Assembly (NCBI GenBank): GCA_003153275.1
Contig: PLXX01000098.1
Location: 4,985-38,257 of the forward strand
From: Nitrospiraceae bacterium
GTDB lineage: Bacteria > Nitrospirota > Thermodesulfovibrionia > Thermodesulfovibrionales > UBA6898
Direction of reading: 5' to 3'
DNA length: 33,273 nt
In this document: positions 29,522-33,273 of the stretch, piece after piece
Position numbering within the stretch: the first letter of the stretch is position 1
Layout of the letters: the number at the start of each line of letters is the position of its first letter
Made by a program: the position numbers and the translations under genes
Notes under the pieces: generated by a model
Database searches by the model: none
The model's input: the letters and a program-made list of their open reading frames with translations, nothing else
Told to the model about the DNA's origin: nothing

Positions 29522-30151
29522 CTATCTAGTCTCTATTTTTTCCACATCTTTTCCCGAAACACTTTCAGATAGTTCAGGGTACAATTTCTTGAGACATTCA
29601 GGACAAATACCGTGAGAAAACTGAGCTTCGGAATGAGAAGTAATATAGGGTTCAATCTGCTTCCAGTAGCCCTCATCATCCCGAATTTTTTTGCAGGATG
29701 CGCATATGTGAAGTATTCCGCTTAACTGTTTCACTTCACCCAAGGCTTTCTGAAGTTCCTCTACAAGCCTCATGTGTTTATCCATATCGGCTTTTACTAA
29801 GGAAAGCACAACAGCATAGACAACAAAAAAGCCGAGATGCATCAATAAGCTCCATATCTCAATAAATAAATGGGGATATTCTTTCCCCGCCAGAAAATCT
29901 GTAGCTATGATTGTCAATACACTAAGGAACGACAAAATAATACTGGGAATTCTGCCACCAAACCATGCACCAAAACTTATAGGTATCAGGTAGAAAAGCG
30001 ATACGCCTATTTCATAACCCGTTACATAATCAACAAGCCCTACAAATATCAGTAACAGGATATTAACTGTTATAAGAAACGGCTTAGACTTAGATTTAAG
30101 AAACTCGGTCAGTTTTGAAATTGTGGTCCTATCTGTATTCTCTGATAACAC
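29522..30151 (-). CDS. Membrane protein with N-terminal sensory-type TM region and C-terminal CxxC/CPEC module
   Basis: Four or five TM helices; C-terminal LSGILHICASCKKIRDDEGYWKQIEPYITSHSEAQFSHGICPECLKKLYPEL; GTG start. Confidence 0.8.
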   Translation of the reverse strand: MLSENTDRTTISKLTEFLKSKSKPFLITVNILLLIFVGLVDYVTGYEIGVSLFYLIPISFGAWFGGRIPSIILSFLSVLTIIATDFLAGKEYPHLFIEIWSLLMHLGFFVVYAVVLSLVKADMDKHMRLVEELQKALGEVKQLSGILHICASCKKIRDDEGYWKQIEPYITSHSEAQFSHGICPECLKKLYPELSESVSGKDVEKIETR

Positions 30152-30317
30152 CGCTTAATTCCTTGGCAAACTTAATCAAACGTTGAGGCTCCCCAATATT
30201 TGTTATCAATAATATACCACCGTTTTTCGAATTGATTGTGAATAATTGCTTCAAAGTAGACAGGTAATGAAAATACCTGGCAAATTCTCCCAGTCCAGCA
30301 GTAATTTCAAATTGTCT
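30129..30317 (-). pseudogene. Possible degraded STAS-like fragment, upstream-overlapping 29522-30151
   Basis: Frame reads ...AGLGEFARYFHYLSTLKQLFTINSKNGGILLITNIGEPQRLIKFAKELSGVIREYR*; no start codon in frame; protein-like sequence in another frame immediately upstream (PLNCEDNLKLLLD). Confidence 0.35.
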
Positions 30318-30378
30318 TCACAGTTAAGTGGTAGCTTATATGTCAAGAAAAGCGTCTTGAGTATCAAAGGAGGTATCA

Positions 30379-30561
30379 ATGAGCTGCCCATATTTTGAAG
30401 AAGGATACATCGGCACCTGTGGTGCATCGGAATCAAGGTATGTTCCGAGCATTGAAAGGATGGAAACGTTCTGTTTTAAGGAAACCTGCAGACTCTGCCC
30501 GACTCTATCGGAATATTTATATGAAAACGATATGGCTATGGCTAACTTGTCTCATCGGTAA
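30379..30561 (+). CDS. Small Cys-rich hypothetical protein
   Basis: AAAGGAGGTATCA-ATG; MSCPYFEEGYIGTCGASESRYVPSIERMETFCFKETCRLCPTL... Confidence 0.65.
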   Translation: MSCPYFEEGYIGTCGASESRYVPSIERMETFCFKETCRLCPTLSEYLYENDMAMANLSHR

Positions 30562-30599
30562 CTATTGGGGTGCTTATTTATTCGGGCTATACTCCCTAA

Positions 30600-30755
30600 T
30601 CAGTAGCCACGTTCGCCTTCATCAAACCTTGCCATTCTAATGCATTCTCTCAGGGCTTCCTCAATGCTGCTGATTTTTTCATAGCTTACCATGTCGCTGA
30701 CCAGTTTATTGAGGAACTGAACTTCCCTGTCTGTTAATTCCATTGTTATTGTCAT
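30600..30755 (-). CDS. 51-aa hypothetical protein
   Basis: GAGGTGAAACAAC-ATG; MTITMELTDREVQFLNKLVSDMVSYEKISSIEEALRECIRMARFDEGERGY*; below ORF-track length cutoff. Confidence 0.55.
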   Translation of the reverse strand: MTITMELTDREVQFLNKLVSDMVSYEKISSIEEALRECIRMARFDEGERGY

Positions 30756-30925
30756 GTTGTTTCACCTCAATAGTTGTTATGTTTCCTCATTGATTCTCTT
30801 GCCCTGTCAAGAGACATTTCCCTATCCAGGAACTTCAGAAACTTCTGACAGGTGACAGGAAACTTTTGGAACAAATGAAAGGATGTAGTATTAGTATTGT
30901 CTCATTCAAATATTAAGGGTTTGCA

Positions 30926-31195
30926 TTATTTATAGTCTAGCTGTGCCATATATATCTTCCCGCAATCCACGACACGTTTCACTACGGCAAATTGGTAACC
31001 CTCTATCTTCTCATTGAAATGCAGAACATACTCCTTTTCAAGCGGGTAATCTGTTGTAATGATAAGTCCCTTTTTTAGGGAGTAGGTAAGGAGTCCAGTT
31101 AGCTTTAATGCCTTTTCTTGGAGTTCAGATATAATCAAAGAAAACTGGATTGTCTTCTTAACTGATGCTTCATTCTTCACATTCATGTTGCTCAA
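30926..31195 (-). CDS. Hypothetical protein
   Basis: 89 aa; KKTIQFSLIISELQEKALKLTGLLTYSLKKGLIITTDYPLEKEYVLHFNEKI..., possibly PilZ-like. Confidence 0.55.
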   Translation of the reverse strand: MSNMNVKNEASVKKTIQFSLIISELQEKALKLTGLLTYSLKKGLIITTDYPLEKEYVLHFNEKIEGYQFAVVKRVVDCGKIYMAQLDYK

Positions 31196-31315
31196 TCCTA
31201 TCTTTATCTCGGTACTTCACTGATTATTATATCAAATGGATTGTTACAATATTATTAAGGATTTGTTTTCTTTCTGTTAAATCTTTCAGTAATTACATTT
31301 GATATTTCATGAAAT

Positions 31316-31518
31316 AAGAAGCCTTCTTGACTTCTCTGCGCCCATAGGAAGGCGTTTGATTTCGTGGGGATGGCATAATATGTGGAATCCACTTCTACGG
31401 TATTAAAGTGTTCGGCATAATAATTCAGCCTGGTTTCGGCGGTTCTGGTGGTTTTCGGATAAAATTCACCGCTTTGAATAAGGGTCTTTTCAGTCTATGA
31501 GCATGTGCCTACTCCCAT
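31316..31518 (-). pseudogene. Truncated DUF72 gene fragment with an internal amber codon
   Basis: MGVGTCS[TAG]TEKTLIQSGEFYPKTTRTAETRLNYYAEHFNTVEVDSTYYAIPTKSNAFLWAQRSQEGFLFHEI; aligns with the N-terminus of the intact DUF72 protein at 23577-24470 (W replaced by TAG). Confidence 0.87.
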
Positions 31519-31953
31519 TCTAGGAATCTAATATCAAGAAAATAGGGATAGCGAACCGACTTCCTCACAGAAGTCCGCACTAGCCTCGTTTTTTCATGAC
31601 TGAGGAATCCGCCCCGTAACTTTACGGATCTCCTGAGCGTTTGGTATCTCTCTGGTGTGTGAGAGGAGGTGCCAGGTTATTTTTGTGCTTGCGTTAAATC
31701 TCGGGAGAAACCTTCATCAAGAAGGGGGTCAAAAGGCGTGCCCAGGTATTGTCAGCTTGGGACGACAAGTGCGAATAAGCGTTATTCTGCTGCGATAGTT
31801 GCAGGATGAAGTGTGAAGAACTATGCTGTTGCGCCGTCTATGGCGATTCAATGAGGCTCTTGGGTCTTTCCCCTATGTCGAAGGGAATGTAAAAGTTTTT
31901 TAAACAGCCGGTTTGTGCTAAAATTCTCCAGGAAACAGGAATGCAATTTCAAG

Positions 31954-32661
31954 ATGAATACCCGGCGCTTTGTTAAGAGGGAATTAATCACAAGAGAAGT
32001 CTTAATAAACAATCTCTTGACTGGACACGCAATAGATATTAGTCCTGAAGGGATGTTTATCAATGTCCCTGCTGAAATAAAAGAGGGTGCTTCTATAACA
32101 CTGAAATTAAATACTAACGGCCTCCCTTTAGTTATTAAGGCGATTGTAAGACATTCCCAACTTGGCATTGGCATTGGTATTCAGTTTACCGGGTTGAATG
32201 AGGATCAGGAGGACCGGCTCGCCGAATTCATAGAACAATGCACGCAAGAACGTTCAAAGTTCGAAAAACAGGGCGGTAAGCCTGTAATATTAATGGTTGA
32301 TGACAGACTGGAATCTATAAAACCGTTCGAGCTACAGCTGCGTCTTGCTGGTTACGAAACTATTCTTGCGAATAACGGGATTGAAGCGGTAAAAGAGATG
32401 GATATAAATAAAGTGGACTTGGTCATTACTGATCTTCTTATGGATAGGATGAATGGCTTTATGCTGATTCAACTTATCAAGCAGACACAGAAGTTCAAGA
32501 ATATTCCGGTTGCAGTTCTTTCGGCAACGAATCAAGGCGACGCCGATATAGAGAGGGCTACCCTGTTGGGAATCGAGCGTTTTTTTATGAAACATAATAC
32601 TAAACCTCAGGCATTCGCCGAGGAAGTCACGAGAATATTAAATATAGCAAAAACTAACTAA
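31954..32661 (+). CDS. PilZ domain - response regulator receiver fusion protein
   Basis: N-terminal RRFVKRELIT...GHAIDISPEGMFINVP (PilZ-like), C-terminal ILMVDDRLESIKPFELQLRLAGYETILANNGIEAV...DLVITDLLMDRMNGF...AVLSATNQ...GIERFFMKH (REC). Confidence 0.85.
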   Translation: MNTRRFVKRELITREVLINNLLTGHAIDISPEGMFINVPAEIKEGASITLKLNTNGLPLVIKAIVRHSQLGIGIGIQFTGLNEDQEDRLAEFIEQCTQERSKFEKQGGKPVILMVDDRLESIKPFELQLRLAGYETILANNGIEAVKEMDINKVDLVITDLLMDRMNGFMLIQLIKQTQKFKNIPVAVLSATNQGDADIERATLLGIERFFMKHNTKPQAFAEEVTRILNIAKTN

Positions 32662-33273
32662 GACTCCTACTGACGGCTGCAGGAGAACCATCAAATCAGC
32701 CCACATCCCGTTCCCCCGTTACCCTTTTATCTTGCCTGACATTGGGCTTTTGTTCGTTGGACATTACAGCATAAACTGCAATTTTTCCTGTGTGAAATTG
32801 ATGTTCGACGGGCGCATTTGGGGGTGGTCGCCAAGGTGGAACAGCCCCCTACACCAGTCCCGATCCTTCAGTGGCTTTGATAGCAGGCAGTAGAGAAGCC
32901 TGCTCATTCCAGGTTGTCTCATTAGTTGACACTGCTTCGCAAAATCAAGGGCCTCAACATCCGAGATGTTCTCTCCGCACTTTTCACGCCCTTTTTGTTT
33001 GGCTCACGAACTAACTAATACACTTTAATGTTAATGAAATATGACAATTTTCGAAGGTAACCCTCGCGGAGATGCGGCAGGGAATTTGACTCATCTCCGT
33101 GCCGTTTTCCATATCACCGCCTATTGGTACAAACATATAACCGAGAATAATCAGAGTAGCTCCCTGTGATTATAAGGGGGCCACATTGGACATGCGCTCA
33201 AATGTGTGGTCTAATGATCTTTAATGCACTAAATTCTCATATATCATTGGCGCGTCAGCCCCCAACGTCGGGA

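Noticed and set aside
30395-30640. 81-aa plus-strand ORF
   Set aside because: Overlaps the better-supported 30379-30561 ORF, which has a strong Shine-Dalgarno and Cys-rich conserved-looking sequence.
32764-32922. 52-codon minus-strand frame MRQPGMSRLLYCLLSKPLKDRDWCRGLFHLGDHPQMRPSNINFTQEKLQFML, open further upstream without a start
   Set aside because: No ribosome-binding site or recognisable domain; might be a gene fragment but cannot be supported.
1-33273. CRISPR arrays
   Set aside because: No regularly spaced direct repeats with variable spacers were seen.

Overview
The window has two parts. Positions 1 to ~17.66 kb are conserved core: polA (3' truncated by the window edge), a zinc-ribbon protein, ksgA, pdxA, a YjbQ/UPF0047 protein, tyrS with a strongly structured leader, a TPR protein, two Opp/Dpp-type ABC ATPases, a TlpA-like thioredoxin, S4 and CBS proteins, and a minus-strand operon tolQ-tolR-tolA-tolB-pal-cpoB-[29-codon moaA-like remnant]-moaC-HD-(stand-alone LigD phosphoesterase). 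A tRNA-Ser(UGA) gene at 17568-17657 ends this block. The remainder is more AT-rich accessory-like sequence with many short genes, pseudogene fragments and long non-coding stretches. It holds an intact IS4-type element with 18-bp perfect inverted repeats and a 9-bp target duplication, plus HU, TatA, DUF72, SEC-C, RecD2 and PilZ-REC genes. The most interesting signals, none called in the ORF track, are: (1) a glutaredoxin-like UGA-containing gene (20731+) with a good bacterial SECIS hairpin, probably a UXX-star-type selenoprotein; (2) a second candidate selenoprotein, CopZ-type Fe-S family, whose conserved '(C/U)CLG' motif is encoded UGA-UGC with a SECIS-like hairpin (28969-29189, minus) and an apparent -1 frameshift upstream; (3) a 29-codon MoaA-like mini-ORF held between cpoB and moaC by ATGA overlaps on both sides; (4) a multi-helix RNA-like structure upstream of tyrS; (5) a perfect 42-bp palindrome plus a third copy of its arm just after tRNA-Ser. 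All calls come from reading the sequence; no searches or folding programs were run.
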